Made by a program: the position numbers and the translations under genes
Part shown: positions 21,842 through 33,059 of the stretch, in pieces
Position numbering within the stretch: position 1 is the first letter of the stretch
How the letters are laid out: every line of letters begins with the position of its first letter
Assembly: GCA_949825065.1 (NCBI GenBank)
Contig: OX463848.1
Span: forward strand, 24,646,986-24,710,985
DNA: 64,000 bases
Source: Odontocerum albicorne
Lineage: Eukaryota > Arthropoda > Insecta > Trichoptera > Odontoceridae
Direction: 5' to 3'
Notes under the pieces: model-generated
The model's input: the letters and a program-made list of their open reading frames with translations, nothing else
Databases searched by the model: none
Told to the model about the DNA's origin: nothing

Positions 21842-21954
21842 CTAGCTAAACCTATAAAAGAAATAAAGGAGATTGAAAAACTCAAAAGTTGCTAAAAAGA
21901 ATATCTTCAAGATTCATAAATTCAGATGTTAAATGGTCTAAAAGTAAAATCAGC

Positions 21955-22045
21955 CCGGAAGCGAATCCGCCAAGAATCGAACCTGGGGTGCCCGCTTTCT
22001 TAATGTGAATGCTAACCGTTAGACCACGGCTGCTGAAGTACTCGT
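21955..22045 (-). repeat. tRNA-like pseudogene or SINE head
   Basis: On the minus strand: GCCGTGGTCTAACGGTTAGC (A box), then CACCCCAGGTTCGATTCTTG (B box with a well-paired T arm). The acceptor stem does not pair and the anticodon arm is broken. So it is not a working tRNA; it resembles tRNA-Glu-type molecules. It differs from SINE family A. Confidence 0.6.
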
Positions 22046-22129
22046 ATTATCAAAATGTATGATGATTATATGAATACTATACAAATACACTGTACTAAAT
22101 CTAAACCGATTCACTTATCAGAATATTTA

Positions 22130-22325
22130 TAGATATGTTTTTCTGAACATACTCGTATGTAGCTTCCCAATCTAATGACCGAAGTCCCCACCTTCTTAGG
22201 ATAACACTCAATTAATATATATTTATTTTTTAATATTTTTAATCCATCAATAATAATGTGTCCGAGTACAGAGTTAGAGTGCCCATTAGGAGAGTTGCTC
22301 TCTAAACGGTATTCAATAAATTGTC
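22130..22325 (+). repeat. Interspersed repeat C, 3' half
   Basis: Shares ATCAATAATAATGTGTCCGA, AGAGTGCCCATTAGGAGAG and TCTCTAAACGGTATT with the copy at 30.75-31.0 kb. Confidence 0.5.
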
Positions 22326-22510
22326 GTTTCGTTATTATTATCGAGAACTCTTTCGTTCCTTTTTGTAAGTGTCCAAGTTTCTGGTGCGTTTGTTAGCACA
22401 GGTCTTAGTAATGTCTTATAAAGCTGACATTTTATGTTTTTGTAGAACAGGCAAGACTTAAGCAAGGGAATAAGGTCAAAATATCTTATATTTGCCGACA
22501 TAATACGTTT
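22313..22510 (-). pseudogene. LINE RT relic (thumb region)
   Basis: The minus ORF reads MSANIRYFDLIPLLKSCLFY, then CQLYKTLLRPVLTNAPETWT. It matches the conserved 'LYKTLIRPVLTYGSETWTLT' block of insect LINE ORF2 proteins. The usual YG before the ETWT motif is replaced by NAP. Confidence 0.7.
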
Positions 22511-23357
22511 ATTTATGATATTATTTATACAGTTGATTTTGGAAGCAACTTGTATTCACAATAAAATATGAAAAAAAACGACATTTCCAATCACTAGTAT
22601 TACTCCACTTTCCAGATTAAAAGATATTAAGAGGAAAACCAACTTTTAATATTGTGGCACCAATTTTAGTTATATTCCCAATATCCCCAGAGTCGTGAGT
22701 TTGAGTGGAAACATTTTTCTTTGTAACAACAATATTTAGTAAGTGTCAATAAGTTATGATCGATCTTCGTTGTTTTGAGAGAAATATGTTCAATACATCA
22801 CCATGATTTTCCCGCCGCGTATCCAGCAGATGCGTGTGACTTTTAGTCAAGTGATTTATACATATTCAATATGAAACTTTTGGTAAAAATGAGAAAAAAA
22901 AACATTTTATTTTATTTATTTCAATTTTCCCTTCGCGTGAAACAGACGGCTTCGGATTGATTTTTTATTTGAACTACCATTTTCTGTTATCGAATGATTC
23001 TGATATTTCTACTATAGAATTACATAGAAGTAATAAATGAGGACAGGAGTACATAAACCTTTTAAAGTTTTGTTATTATTATATTTTATTGAAGAGATAA
23101 CACAGATATTCTTTTGCTATTATGATTTTATGTTTGTTATCTTATTCTATAAGAGTTAGGATACCATTAGATTAATAAGACTGCGTTTCCTACTCCATTC
23201 ATAGGGTGATCACTGTGTCAGTCAATAACGTAGCTTTGTTTTTAAGATGGTTGACATCTACCCGTGAGATTATTAGATAAAAAGTTGCCCAGTCTGGTGA
23301 TAGAGTTTGTCTAGTAACAATACTCACACGCGCAAGACGTGTGCGAACATTTTTGCT

Positions 23358-23482
23358 TTTCCACGTGCGGTGCTTACACCTAGATTGGAGGCAAACATTT
23401 TCCACGTGCGGTGCTTACACCTAGATTGGAGGCAAAAAATTTCCACGTGCGGTGCTTACACCTAGATTTGAGGCAAAAATGT
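23358..23482. repeat. Tandem repeat, 41-bp unit x 3
   Basis: Units start CCACGTGCGGTGCTTACACC at 23361, 23402 and 23443, with few differences. The array ends within the LINE Y remnant that follows. Confidence 0.9.
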
Positions 23483-23484
23483 GC

Positions 23485-23950
23485 CTAGGTAAGTCTCTCG
23501 TCTTCGCAATATTCATGCATGGTACGGAGAATTGGACTTTGATAGCAAGCGATAGACTTAGAATAGATGCATTTCAAATATGGTGCTGGAGAAGGTTGTT
23601 ATTAATTCCATGGACACCTAGGTGAACTAACACATTCATTCTCGAAGAACTGAGAATCCCCGACAGATTGTCGACAATGTGCCTACGATGGTCCATCGAT
23701 ATTTTGGGCACATTGCTCGTGGTCAGTGAGACAGTTTGGAGAGGTTTGTGGTTACTGGAGGCTGCAAGCCCGACACGCAAGAGGAATAATCCCAATGCGT
23801 TAGACTGACCAAGTGAGAGACGTAACTGGACTACCCTTAACAACTGCCCTTCGGGCCGCGGTATGCAGGAATGGATGGAAATGAGTTGTCAGAGGCTATC
23901 ATGGGAGTCACGATGCTCGAGTCATAAGTTACACGACAGGAAGATGATGA
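23485..23950 (+). pseudogene. LINE Y RT C-terminal relic
   Basis: Reads LSLVFAIFMHGTENWTLIAS then LRIDAFQIWCWRRLLLIPWT, PR.TNTFILEELRIPDRLST, MCLRWSIDILG. This is the 'YGCESWT...IDAFELWCWRRLLRIPWTARRTN..VLEE' block of a common insect LINE. Stops and shifts follow, then the 3' end GGATGGAAATGAGTTGTCAG. A second, worse copy is at 9.06-9.3 kb. Confidence 0.75.
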
Positions 23951-23959
23951 GATTTGAGG

Positions 23960-24170
23960 CTTTAACTCGAAAACTTGATTAATAAGTCTGGAAATTATGT
24001 TGTCTCTAGGCCGTTTAATTTGTTTATTGTTCAGATGGATAGCCATGTGAATATTTTTTGCGACGATAAAACTTGCTTAATTTACTTTTATCTGGTCGGT
24101 TGGAAGAGATTACCACGTAGCAATAATCCCGCTAGATTTTGTTTGCAATACGAGTATAAGTGTTAAAACA
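23960..24170 (+). repeat. CR1-like LINE 3' end with SINE-like tail
   Basis: Contains TCAGATGGATAGCCATGTGA, TTGCTTAATTTACTTTTATC and TGGTCGGTTGGAAGAGATTA, then CACGTAGCAATAATCCCGCT. It corresponds in order to the 3' end of the CR1-like LINE on the minus strand at 54.65-54.8 kb. The last 60 bp match the SINE-A tail. Confidence 0.65.
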
Positions 24171-24267
24171 AAAAAATAAGATACACGCAAAAACCTAATG
24201 TACTGGGGGCACAACAAATTATCACAAACCCAGATATATTTAAAAAATGTTTACTAGAAATACAGTA

Positions 24268-24420
24268 CCCGGCGGTAAGTAATATACATCGTTTATAGAG
24301 CGTCGTCTCTGTCGCACGATGCGCTAACAGTCCGGTCCGGTAACAACAAATCGCGACGGAACACGTGTGTGAGTGACAGAGACGACGCTCTACAAACGAT
24401 GTGTATTACTTATCGCCGGG
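24268..24420. mobile_element. Fold-back MITE, 153 bp, TA target
   Basis: The ends CCCGGCGGTAAGTAATATAC and, inverted, GTGTATTACTTATCGCCGGG form arms of about 46 bp that include GAGCGTCGTCTCTGTC / GACAGAGACGACGCTC. TA flanks both sides. The GC-rich ends contrast with the AT-rich surroundings. The size, the TA duplication and the long arms fit a Tc1/mariner-type MITE. No coding capacity. Confidence 0.85.
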
Positions 24421-24949
24421 TAATATAACCAGTTCTTGTTATTTTCATATGTGATGTTTACATTTCATTTATACTTGTCATGTATAGTATATTTACAATA
24501 AAGAAATAAAATCCATAACCTTTGAATTTATTAGTTCGTCTTTTTGAAAATTGCACTTTTAACTTCTAAGGTAGCAACTAGGAATATTGATATTCAGGCT
24601 GTGATTTCCACTTAACTGTAGTCAAACTAAGGTGTTCCACATATCCTATTGTATATAGATAGGATTATCACATATGTAAACAGTATACGTATAGAAACTT
24701 CCACAGAAGTGTTAGATTATTACAATATTTATGCAGGGGAACGAAACGCATTATATTGTATAAAGGCGCTGACTGGCTGAATGAGGTTTTCGTGTGCTTT
24801 GGTGTATGAGATTGGGTGTTTCCTTTCTTACATGAAGTGTGATGTGTCAGTAATTCAGGAAGTACATTTCCTACTATTGTTGAGTCTGTACGAGTAGAGA
24901 TCTGTGTGTTTTGAGATTTTATCTCGTTTTCATATCTATGGAATTTTTA

Positions 24950-25685
24950 TCCAATAATAATAATAGGGTCACACTGAAAAAATATGTGAAAAGAAAGGTG
25001 AGTAATGAAATATGAGAGCAAGTTGAAGAATTCTGCTTTTAGGAAGTATTTTCTCAGAGATAGAAGAGTTAAAGGGACAGTGGATGACGTGTAGCGATAG
25101 GAAAAAAATCAAAGAGGCACTAAAATATATACACTCGAATCGTACAGTATCAACATCTGCTAAGATGATAGTGTACAACAGTTTTCTAGTACCATCTTGA
25201 TGTATGGTACCAACTTTGATGTATTGGTACCAACTTTGTTGAAAAGAACCAAATAAATGCTCTAGAAAGACCTGCACTTAGAAGAATCCATGAGGAGACA
25301 ATGTATGCTAGAATGCGGAATGGAGTGGTTAGGAACGAGTGTGAATTTAAGGCTGATGTGTTGAGCAAGTTGAAGAAGAGCACTCTGAGATGGTTTAGGC
25401 ACGCGGAACGAATAAATGAAAAAGCACTAACAAAACAAATATATAGTGCAAATATGATGTAGAGGAATATCAAGGAAGTATGGTTTGATTAAGTGTAATA
25501 TTTTGAAAGAAAGAAATTAAAAAAGACAGAGAAATTCTAAAAGTTGTATGAGAAAGTAATGTATGAATGTAGAAGAGGCATAAGATGTGTGTCGCGAAAG
25601 GAAAGACTGGCTCTCTCTCATTTGTGTCTACCCCAATAGGGAGACAGCGTGATGGCTTGTATTTATGAAATAATAATAGGATATT
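24950..25685 (+). pseudogene. LINE X RT C-terminal relic
   Basis: Reads LRRIHEETMYARMRNGVVRN then LKKSTLRWFRHAERINEKAL and TKQIYSANMM. It ends with the family terminus, CGAAAGGAAAGACTGGCTCT and TGTCTACCCCAATAGGGAGA. The 'YG.E' region is damaged by a local duplication of GATGTATGGTACCAACTTT (25199-25240). It is among the better preserved LINE X copies but full of stops. Confidence 0.7.
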
Positions 25686-26024
25686 TTTTACAGTGCCATG
25701 CCACCTCTGAGACGGCATTTACTAGGGGATCAAACACTATTACTGAATATTAAAAATATTATAAGGAATGAAAAAAGGTTTAGTATAAGGATAAGAAGCT
25801 AGTGGCAGCGGTTATGTATTAGGCATTTCCCCGCATCAGCACCTGTTGAGAAAAGCATATTTGGTAAAAAAAATGCATAAAATTTAGTAAAAGATGACGA
25901 TACAATTTTTTACGTTTTCCGATAAGTGATTACTATACATACATTCGGCTTTAGGTGGAGGAAAGTATTTGCGATAATTACCATAGATCAGTTTAGAAAC
26001 TGCACTAAAAAACGGACTAGAGTT

Positions 26025-26085
26025 GAAAAGTTGTGAATCTAACATACAAGAATAAAAAAGTTGTGAATCTAACATACAAGAATAA
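26025..26085. repeat. Tandem duplication, 30-bp unit x 2
   Basis: GTTGTGAATCTAACATACAA with the following GAATAAAA occurs twice in a row. Confidence 0.85.
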
Positions 26086-26094
26086 AAATAATCA

Positions 26095-26285
26095 CAACCT
26101 TCCTCTCAGAGCGATCCCGATCTACTGCCGGAAACCAGCGTCGATCAGAGATAAATGTGGCGACATATCTCTTATTCGAACGTCTGTAACGTGGCTGCGT
26201 TTGGGTTCGTTAGTTTTCGGCAGACCGTGCTACTCCCGGACTACCCTACAGCACGGCTAGAACGGGACTTTGCCTTTCCGATATA
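26095..26285. other. Short GC-richer island, unassigned
   Basis: CCGGAAACCAGCGTCGATCA and GCAGACCGTGCTACTCCCGG stand out from AT-rich flanks. ORF 26033-26260 shows no motif that I know. Probably a transposon end. Confidence 0.3.
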
Positions 26286-27425
26286 GGGGCTGGTACAGCA
26301 ACCAAGTTTTTAAAAAGGGGATGAACGAAAGGGGTATTTATTTTTGGTTTATTTTTTTCAATTATTATAGGAAAACTGACAAATAGAACATATTTAGCAT
26401 CAAATTATAATGATCTCGTTTATTGATTTCAAAAACAAACAGCCAAATATCACATTAGCATCTTTTACAGTTATATGATACAAAAACATAAATTTTATTA
26501 TTTTCACGTCATACATGAATTAATTAAAATTATAAATTAAACGTAAGTACATTAAATGGTTAAATTACTGTATAAGTATAATTCAAATTAATGTAAAAAC
26601 CAATTTGAGTTAAATATATTTGGTCATACAAGAGTATTTTTATAGATTTAGACAATATTATCGTATAAAAATATATTACTTTACAGAGTAGAAATTTAAA
26701 AAGTCTAAAAGTCGAAATATTAATAGATAGTGGATATTAATAATTAATCGACTAAATATTGCAAGTTTGTGAATCCGAAATTCTATTTTTTGCGTAAGAG
26801 TATTAATACCAAAAGTATTAAGCAAAATTTTAAACAAATCTAAAATTTAGAGTAAGCCATTGAGTATTTAGTGACGGACCATTAGCAATAAGCAACCCTA
26901 ATTTAAATGTAAATTTAAACACTTTGCAAAGATACTTGTTTTAGTATTCGTGTCCTACCTGCTTGAGGGGGATTTAAAATTTTGACAAATTGATCAAGAA
27001 ACAGCAGTTATTAACAAAATATGCAAATATTCTAATTGAAATGCTGTCAAAATAGGACCGGGGAGAGTTGGGTATTAATTTGCAATTATAATGGCGAAAA
27101 ATAAAGTCAGGGGATATATTATTATTGTGGGGTTGATTTGAGATTGATCTCTTGAAAGGTAAAATGAGCTATGAAATCAACCTTCAACATTATTAAAATA
27201 AGATTGGAAAAGTATGACACTTAAAGGTTTTACTTTTGTTTTATTTACTTCTATTGTAACATATACAACCTGATGAGTTTGTTGGTTTGTGAAAAATATC
27301 CAGAAAGATTAAGACAAGCATAAAAGACAAGCATTTATGTAAAAAAAAATCAACTCTTTTAGGGTGTCATCGGAAATCGAGTCTGAAATATCCAAGTGTA
27401 ATTAATTTACATGTTTTATAAACAA
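26286..27425. other. AT-rich stretch without recognisable gene
   Basis: No ORF with a known motif and no tandem or inverted structure were seen. Confidence 0.5.
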
Positions 27426-27429
27426 GGTC

Positions 27430-28205
27430 ATCGCTACATCCGCTTACCACACAACTCATGTGGATCTCTAATCTCCTGAAAGATTTTTCACCAGGCTGAA
27501 TGGTCACTCGTCGTCGCCTCCCAATCTTCTTTTATTTCAAGTCTCCTAAGACCCTGTTGCACATCATCAAAAAGCCTCTATCTCGATATGCTTAGTGATT
27601 TAATTCCATAATGTTGAGTTTGTAGAATGAACTGATAGTATAATATATTTCTATCACAGGATAGTAGATCTCAGTTAACTGTGTCAAGTGAGATCTACTT
27701 ATACGACCTATCCATGTCAAATTTATGGCATTGGTAATTACTGGCTTGCGATCTTACGTCATTGGTAATTATTGGTTGTCTCGGTAATTTTCGATTAATT
27801 TAACTCCACTCTCCTTCAGCCTCTATCGCAGTAGTCGATTTTTGAAGCTCGGTAACCTTTGTTGGTTCATGGGTGTCATGGCCCACGCTTCAGACACATA
27901 TTTCTATTTATTACGAATAAAATGATCAAGTTGTACATTTTCTGTTTTGTATTACGGGACAGAGACTTACAACTTAGTAGTTTGTGCACCACTCTGAATC
28001 CTTGTTCGACCATACCCACGTTATTTTTTATGGTGAGAACACTGCAAAGGTTTGTGAATTTTTCTACCACTTCAATCGCATCCTCCCCTATCATGACGGG
28101 ATTAAAGGGTGCCCTAAAATACTTTATTTTCGAGGAGCGCTTATATTTGGTTTTATCTGTGTTAACCTACCTGAGCAGGTGCGCCCTTTAAGACAGATCA
28201 AATAA
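27430..28205 (-). pseudogene. LINE RT relic (connection/thumb and 3' part)
   Basis: On the minus strand: MIGEDAIEVVEKFTNLCSVL, TIKNNVG, then LLSCKSLSRNTKQKMYNLII. It matches the 'VVEKFTYLGSVLT.DN....EI..RI...N..F..LRK.L.S..LSR.TK..IYKTLI' block. The part to 27430 continues as degraded 'R.WMGHV.R' sequence (LTWIGRISR). It is split by frameshifts. The family differs from LINE X and LINE Y. Confidence 0.65.
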
Positions 28206-28984
28206 TGTTTAGACCACTAAGGTTATCGCCAATCATTAACAGGTTATTTGCATTCCATCTTGTGTTTGGTATCTAACGATAACACTATTTCCCGAGGTAT
28301 GTTTTCTATTGTCCGTACAGTCGTTATAAGAGCGATGTTGAAGAAAACTGGCAATAAAAACACCCTGGACATGGAAGATTTTTATTGACACTTCCTACAC
28401 GATAATTCCGTGTTCACTCACCTTCTTGAGTTGTCTGTATTTTTCCAAAATCGAAAGTCATGCAGATTGGAGATGCATTAATTCATATCTTATTATAATA
28501 TATTTGGTATTATCTTTTGACATCGTCTTGAGGATGTACTGTAAGGCTTTCAAAATGTTGTTGTTCATTTAAATCAATTCAACACGGCAACGATTTCGAC
28601 AAATATTTTAAACTAGTGATATTTACTAGTTTGCGATTTGCTATTTACACGACAATTTCTTATCTCTCAGGAGGCGGAGTTGAAAATAATAGATTGACTC
28701 TATATGAGACTTTTTCATTAGATTTTCAAAAAATAATTAAATTTTAAGAAAAAAGTCAAGAACGTTACAACATTTTTCAGTGCCATTTCATTTTTCCATT
28801 ACAGTATTTTTTTTATGTCCGTCTATAATATAATTTCATTTTAAGCTAAATATTCCCTTTGACCTTTGCAATAGAGTGAATGATGAGTTAAACAATGTGT
28901 TTATCGACCGGAATATCTCAATAAAAGCAAATCAGGCTGTTCACAATGGAATCTTGAATTCAACAAGCGAAACTTAGGCGGGTC
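28206..28984. other. AT-rich stretch without recognisable gene
   Basis: No supported feature is seen. Confidence 0.45.
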
Positions 28985-29545
28985 AAAAAAGTGATGAAAG
29001 TAAGATGAATCTCCTATAAATGATAGCGTTGCGTGGAATATTAATGCATGATAGAAAAAGGTATGACATAATTAAGAAAGAATGCGGATTAAAAGAAGAT
29101 GCAGTGCTTAATATTAAGAAAGTAGCCTTGAGATCGTTCGAAATGATGAAATATTCACAAAAAATAATCTTTACACGTTCAATCAAAATACCAAAAATAA
29201 ACATGACTTGATGTACATGAGAAGTTTCAGAAGACCTAGAAAAACGTGACATTACCAAATACATTAGATTTTGAAAGGAGGTAGAGTAAAAATAATTGAT
29301 AACAGGAGCATATGAATGGCGACGTCTATGGACATAATAGAAGCAAAATATGTATGATAGGAAAGAATTGAGCAGAGATCTGTCCTCTTTGCCTATACCG
29401 ATAGAAACCTAGCGTGATTTTGTTAATTATATTATGCATGGACGTGGAAGAAGCAACATATGTGTGCCAGGATAGAATGATGTGGAGAACTGTTTTCTCT
29501 GCCTACTCCATGAACATGGCTTGAGGGTGATGATGATGTAAACAA
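28985..29545 (+). pseudogene. LINE X 3' relics, two copies of the terminus
   Basis: After a decayed RT tail (KECGLKEDAVLNIKKVALRS corresponds to 'CGVK.DV.TRI.K..LRWF'), the family terminus appears twice: near 29385 (TCCTCTTTGCCTATACCGAT) and near 29500 (TTTTCTCTGCCTACTCCATG). Each is preceded by a 'gaagcaacatatgt'-type block. Either a duplication of the 3' end or two inserted copies. Confidence 0.55.
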
Positions 29546-29924
29546 AATGCTCTCTTGAACCTTTCTTAAACAGATACTTGTTGATAGAAGTTACCACATG
29601 AAAATAAGGCCACCAAGTTTTACACTCCGATTGCGATATTTTCGTTCTGTATCTTTAATATTGAATATATACACATGTTATATTACATAGTTTCGAACGT
29701 TCTTTGCTAGGAAATACAATACTTGTTCTTTTGTTTTGTTTGACAGTTAGGAATCTGCTACATTTACTTATTGATTCAGGAATTTAATTGACATTTTAAT
29801 CTTTTAGAGATGGGATTGAAAAAAAAACAATTACGTGTTATTTTTCCATTAATTTAAACTTGGGCATTTTGCATCTCAAACATCACGCAATGTTAATCAA
29901 ACATGTGGTAAAGGAACTATTTTT

Positions 29925-30290
29925 GAATGAACAGCGCCGCGTTGGATCAAAAAGTTTAGGAAAAGACGCTTAAGTCTTAAAAGTAAAGAGGGTCGAGGAC
30001 GTCCTGCTACTGTTGAAAACGATAATTATCGTTTTCTCAATCGTATTGATCTCAATAAAAAAAAATAACTAATTGGGCTTCGAAACATTACCTCATCCAC
30101 CTTACTCACCCGATCTATTGTCAACCGATTTTTTTCGTTTCAAGAATTTTGACACCTATTTATTGAAAAAAAATTCAAAACCATAGAGCAAAAGAATGGC
30201 TTTAAAGAATTATTACATTCTATTTTACCTGAGTTTTATTCTATACCCATAAAGAGGGTTGTAATTCGTTGGCAAAAATGTACATAATCA
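29925..30290 (+). pseudogene. mariner transposase relic with central deletion
   Basis: Reads RWIKKFRKRRLSLKSKEGRG and RPATVENDN (helix-turn-helix and linker), then jumps to LPHPPYSPDLLSTDFFRFKN near 30100 (last catalytic motif, PYSPDL...D). The central part with the first and second catalytic Asp is missing. It ends around GKNVHN near 30285. Terminal inverted repeats were not found. Confidence 0.65.
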
Positions 30291-30560
30291 AATGGCTGTT
30301 AATTTGATTGTAATTATTTTGAAAGTATCTATTACTAATATAATTTAAAGGATAAAATCGACCATTATTTTTGGAACAACTAAATATATTCGCATGCGGC
30401 CCACACATGCATTTTTGCGGCCCACAAATAATTGCTCATACTAATATTTAAGTTAAATCGTTTCAATAATAAATTATACATGCGATATAATTAATAAATA
30501 TTTTAAAGGAGTGTATTTTTCAGCAAACGCATGCTAATCTTTGTTGGCATGAATATTCTT

Positions 30561-30742
30561 ACGACTTCGGTGGCCTAGTTGGTAAGACATCTGTCTACCA
30601 GCCCGGGGGTTGCGGGCTTGAACCCCGATGGAAGTAAGATTTTTTAACAGGATTCCTACCTGATTTCCACTTAGGGTCTCTTTGGCATCGTTCTGGTCAA
30701 TTGTATTGCCTTATGGCAATAAACTCACCAAGTTGTATCGGA
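30561..30742 (+). repeat. tRNA-derived SINE (family A), well preserved
   Basis: Head: CGGTGGCCTAGTTGGTAAGA and GGGTTGCGGGCTTGAACCCC (A and B boxes). Body: TTCCTACCTGATTTCCACTT. Tail: CTGGTCAATTGTATTGCC and GGCAATAAACTCACCAAGTT. It is directly followed by repeat C. Confidence 0.85.
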
Positions 30743-30744
30743 AG

Positions 30745-31000
30745 ATCTACACAGGTTTCTTAGCAGCTCGTCTTCCCATGGTTAGTTTTCTGTGGTTTTT
30801 TAACATTTTTTTTTAATATACGAGTATGTAGATGCGGGGAAGTTAGGTCACTGTCAGTATCTTTCTATCCTTACACTCAATGTATACGTATTTATTTTGT
30901 AATATTTTTCATCTTCAATAATAGTGGGTTCGAATATCAAGTAAGAGCGCCTTTGAGGAGAGTATTCTCTCTAAACAGCGCTTTAGAAATTGTAATTTTA
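30745..31000 (+). repeat. Interspersed repeat C, long copy
   Basis: Shares GTCTTCCCATGGTTAGTTTT, CTGTGGTTTT, GCGGGGAAGT and AACAGCGCTTTAG with copies at 15.4, 22.2, 46.2 and 48.1 kb. Confidence 0.65.
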
Positions 31001-31356
31001 TTGTATTATTATTATTTAATTAATACTTTAATTCATATTTATATTATTTCATTTAACATTCTAACAACTTTAAATCTTAAAATAACAAAACATTGTGATT
31101 GCACAATTTTAGATATACGCGTAATATTATGGAAGATTTAAAAAAATTGTATTAGGTCATTCAAGCCATATTCGCTTCCAAAGTAAAAAAAATATAACCT
31201 TGTTAAGAATCATTTTTGTTTCGATTTATACTCAGATTTTTTTTTCGTAGAATTAACTAACTTTATATCAAAGGTTTCGGCGTTAACTTTGAGGAACTAC
31301 GTATAATAATATTTATTACTATATAACTGTTGTATATAACTGACAATATATAAAAG

Positions 31357-31835
31357 TGTGTTGGTGCCCCCCTTGATGTATGGAAGGGAAACTTGGACTT
31401 ACCAGAAGTAGTACAGGAGTAAGATTAATGCTGTGAAGATGCGTGCCCTAAGGAAAATTTGCGGAGTATCAATGTTAGTAAGAATGCTTGAAAAAAAAAT
31501 GGATGTTTTAAGTAAGATGAATTAAGGAGCTTTAATATGGTTTGGACATGTGGAGATAATGAATGTTGAATCGATGAATACTCGTAAGTGAATTTACAAG
31601 TCAGATGTGCAAGGTGTACTTAGAAGAGGTAGACCGAGAAAAACGTGGCTGGACCAAATTAATCAGATTTTGAAATACGGTATAGTTAGAAGTATGAATA
31701 ATACAAGACGTGCAGGACGATATGTATAAATACAGAGGAGGCGAAAGTTGTGTGCTTGGATAGAAATGTTTGGATATCTGTTCCCGCTGCCTAGCCCGCA
31801 AGGGACATGGCGTGATGATATGTATGTATGTTTGT
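31357..31835 (+). pseudogene. LINE X RT C-terminal relic with microsatellite end
   Basis: Reads LMYGRETWTYQKYRSKINAV then KMRALRKICGVS, ALIWFGHVEIMN, YKSDVQGVLRRGRPRKTWLD, and QINQILKYGIVRS. It ends CCTAGCCCGCAAGGGACATG GCGTGATGATATGTATGTATG; the terminal (TATG)n is typical for LINEs with simple-repeat 3' ends. This copy defines the family best in this window. Several stops and one frameshift. Confidence 0.75.
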
Positions 31836-32650
31836 TTTATATCATTAATTACAGAACTGTTTTACGTCATTAATTACACTAATCCCCATATCATGTGTTT
31901 GTACCTCCTATATTGAGGTTCTCTTAAGGCGCGTGAAGAATATGGTTCCTCCAATGAGTAATTTTCTAAGAATTACCTAGTTATTTTCTTTGACATAATC
32001 TTACATTTTTTCATCCATTGGACAACTAATTGAAAATTGAATGATGTGTAATTCATAGCTACCGATCACCAATGATGATATGTAATCACAAAGGGGTAGG
32101 TAGCAATGTCAACAAAAATACGTTTATTTTTAATTGTCATTAAAAAATTAACATCTTTAATAAAAGTGGTAAGTTTTTTCGTATCCTCTATTAAAACTGT
32201 CTTTAAATATTTAGTAAAATATGACAGCATCTGTGAGAACACACCCTTTTCATTGCCGGTCGGCGCACATCTATAAGTAGGGAAATAATCCTGAAAGCGG
32301 AGCGGTAGGGAGAATGGAGAGAAACGTCAAAATGACAGCGAATTATCTTTATGCTAGGGTACTTTTTAAATTTAAGATCTAGGTAGTGTTTTTAAGGTTA
32401 TAATTAAAATGTCGGTTGTATCTTGTACAAAAAGATACTTTGATTGTGATTAGAGTGAATACTTAACTGGTTTAATTACTTAATCGGATAGTTACAAAAT
32501 ACCTTGCCTTACATGCAATAGCCTACATGCAATATGCGCGTGCTCACGGCTTTTCAACCAGCCGACATAGTTAAGGAACCACTGCCACTGGGATACGATT
32601 TTCTTTTGAGAATTTCCTGCGCTTCAGCTTACAACAATGTATTTATTTTG
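31836..32650. other. AT-rich stretch, no gene recognised
   Basis: A 90-codon reading frame at 32534-32782 runs into a SINE copy and is therefore not credible as a gene. Otherwise nothing is seen. Confidence 0.45.
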
Positions 32651-32694
32651 GAAGAAACAGGTACTGTATTACATTGTAATTTGTTTTATCAAAC

Positions 32695-32890
32695 ACAATT
32701 TTTTCACGAGTGCGTACTTGGTAAGACTCTTGTCTCTCAAGTCAGGGGTTGTGCCTCGATTCCCAGATTTAAAAAAAATTAATTCCATTCTCGTTCTTAC
32801 TGAAATACTCTTTAACATATTTCTGGTTAGTTAGAAGAGATTGCCACACGACAAAAACTTGATTGTACTGTTTACAATAAAAGCGTAATA
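32695..32890 (+). repeat. tRNA-derived SINE (family A)
   Basis: Head CGTACTTGGTAAGACTCTTG and GGGGTTGTGCCTCGATTCCC; tail GGTTAGTTAGAAGAGATTGC. It interrupts or abuts a PLE-type terminal repeat: TTGTAATTTGTTTTATCAAA occurs both just before it (32677) and again at 32940. Confidence 0.7.
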
Positions 32891-32892
32891 CA

Positions 32893-33035
32893 GAATATTA
32901 TTTATAGTTAAGGCATTAACATTGTGGAGGTTTAAATAAATTGTAATTTGTTTTATCAAACACTGTTTATTCCACTTTTTGTAACGGTATAATCTTACCG
33001 GTTTCAAGGCTTTCACCTCCTCATCAGGGGAGCTT
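32893..33035 (-). repeat. PLE-type terminal repeat with best hammerhead-like core
   Basis: Minus strand: CCCCTGATGAGGAGGTGAAA, GCCTTGAAACCGGTAAG, ATTATACCGTTAC, then AGTGGAATAAACAGTGTTTG and ATAAAACAAATTACA. The core CTGATGA...GAAA is intact; GAGGT/GCCTT can pair around a GAAA loop (helix II) and CGGTA/TACCG around a short loop (helix III). In this copy the order of elements fits a hammerhead ribozyme with a short helix III. Confidence 0.5.
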
Positions 33036-33059
33036 GTTTGTGCTCTCATTGTCCAAGAA

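Noticed and set aside
21955..22045. Possible tRNA gene on the minus strand
   Set aside because: The T arm is sound but the acceptor and anticodon stems do not pair.
30395..30440. GCGGCCCAC repeated twice, as in some hAT ends
   Set aside because: No terminal inverted partner or duplication could be paired with it.
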